Shown in pieces: positions 63,701-64,000 of a DNA stretch of 64,000 nt. Source of the stretch: Winogradskyella sediminis (GTDB lineage Bacteria; Bacteroidota; Bacteroidia; Flavobacteriales; Flavobacteriaceae). The DNA is taken from assembly GCF_003387355.1 (NCBI RefSeq), contig NZ_QUNH01000001.1:1560023-1624022 (forward strand), written 5' to 3'. Positions within the stretch are counted from its first letter, which is position 1. Each line of letters starts with the position of its first letter. The notes under the pieces are model-generated. The model ran no database searches and was not told where the DNA came from. It saw only the letters and a program-made list of their open reading frames with translations. The position numbers were made by a program, and so were the translations under genes.

Positions 63701-63853
63701 CTAGCCAAGCGCTTGCTTAGTAACATAAGCACGCCAGCCAATTATAGCCAGTTGCAATTTAGACGCTTTACTAAGGTCTAATTGTTTTTTGGAGTAAGAA
63801 GGAAGTATGGCTTTGTTTAGTTTAGCCAAAAGCTTAAAGATTTTGTTTTTCAT
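63701..63853 (-). CDS. Short basic conserved protein (50 residues)
   Basis: The frame runs from the ATG at 63853 to a TAG at 63701. The 50-residue protein starts MKNKIFKLLAKLNKAILPSY and ends WRAYVTKQALG. It is basic, with an amphipathic N-terminal helix. I recall near-identical short proteins in Flavobacteriaceae, sometimes labelled SsrA-binding protein, a label its length does not support (SmpB has about 150 residues). An exact -7 element and a palindrome lie upstream. The 249 bases between it and the tRNA-Arg terminator show no further gene. Confidence 0.7.
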   Translation of the reverse strand: MKNKIFKLLAKLNKAILPSYSKKQLDLSKASKLQLAIIGWRAYVTKQALG

Positions 63854-63878
63854 TGTATAGTGAATAATAAATCTTTAA

Positions 63879-63886
63879 CAAAAATA
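63879..63886 (-). promoter_or_regulatory. -7 element of the 50-residue gene
   Basis: On the minus strand TATTTTTG exactly matches TAnnTTTG, 25 bases before the ATG. Confidence 0.45.
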
Positions 63887-63899
63887 GTAAAACTTATTC

Positions 63900-63914
63900 T
63901 AGAACTAAGTTCTA
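63900..63914. promoter_or_regulatory. Palindrome TAGAACT-A-AGTTCTA, candidate operator
   Basis: Seven-base perfect arms flank one central base. The site covers the expected -33 position of the promoter at 63879, so a bound protein could control the 50-residue gene. No regulator gene is seen nearby. Confidence 0.4.
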
Positions 63915-64000
63915 CATGGTTTGGTTGGTGGGTTGTAATTAGATTATTGCTAAAATAAGTTCAATAATTAATTTTGCTAATGTCATCATAATGTTTTGGT

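Overview
The window looks like chromosome of a marine-type Flavobacteriaceae (Bacteroidetes). It is AT-rich, it has the gldKLMN motor/secretion genes of the type IX secretion system (T9SS), a SusC/SusD polysaccharide utilisation locus, a T9SS-sorted cargo protein, surface-lipoprotein signals, family proteins typical of the phylum (DUF983, DUF1599, DUF3667, DUF4293, DUF6377, BT_3928 type), and many promoters with the Bacteroidetes -7 element TAnnTTTG. Gene content recalls the Winogradskyella/Psychroserpens/Formosa group, but that placement is inference. I saw no phage, insertion sequence, CRISPR array or rRNA.

Layout. 1-4.2 kb: two surface-type lipoproteins, miaB, a membrane protein and a small lipoprotein. 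4.3-12.9 kb: topA, an arginase-fold protein with half of its metal ligands replaced, then gldK-gldL-gldM-gldN. 13-16.5 kb: a FAD oxidoreductase, a DUF983 protein and an ABC-F ATPase. 16.5-22.4 kb: an RND efflux operon (adaptor, pump, TolC-like protein) plus a CPXCG-type small protein. 22.5-24.1 kb: a leucine-rich-repeat protein, the initiator tRNA and a CCC-motif membrane protein. 24.4-36.5 kb: a minus-strand glucan utilisation locus (DUF6377 regulator, SusC, SusD, SusE-like protein, two GH30 enzymes, a duplicated carbohydrate-binding T9SS cargo). 36.7-42.1 kb: a SYLF protein, an AraC/response regulator/histidine kinase operon, two 46-residue small ORFs sharing an upstream motif, and a second AraC regulator. 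42.2-58.9 kb: housekeeping genes (SpoU methyltransferase, rho, truA, an ABC exporter, cdaA with two coupled DUF3667 genes, folP, DUF1599, a DoxX-like protein, an ABC permease, tpiA, porin, prmA, clpS). 59-63.2 kb: a minus-strand sulfur operon (Crp/Fnr regulator, split YeeE/YedE thiosulfate transporter, TauE/SafE, persulfide dioxygenase-rhodanese fusion, HMA protein). 63.3-64 kb: tRNA-Arg and a 50-residue gene.

How the parts work together. GldKLMN supply the T9SS that would export the cargo encoded at 24.4 kb. That cargo and the two GH30 lipoproteins would act at the surface, feeding oligosaccharides to SusCD under control of DUF6377. In the sulfur operon the transporter halves would bring in thiosulfate or related sulfur, the dioxygenase-rhodanese would handle sulfane sulfur, and TauE would export sulfite. 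The Crp/Fnr protein, which carries a cysteine cluster, probably controls the set through a perfect TGTGA-N6-TCACA palindrome placed near -40 of an internal promoter.

The best leads for something undescribed are the sulfur operon with its operator, the arginase-like probable pseudoenzyme beside gldKLMN, the 21-bp-period repeats ahead of the small ORFs, and the direct repeats ahead of susC.
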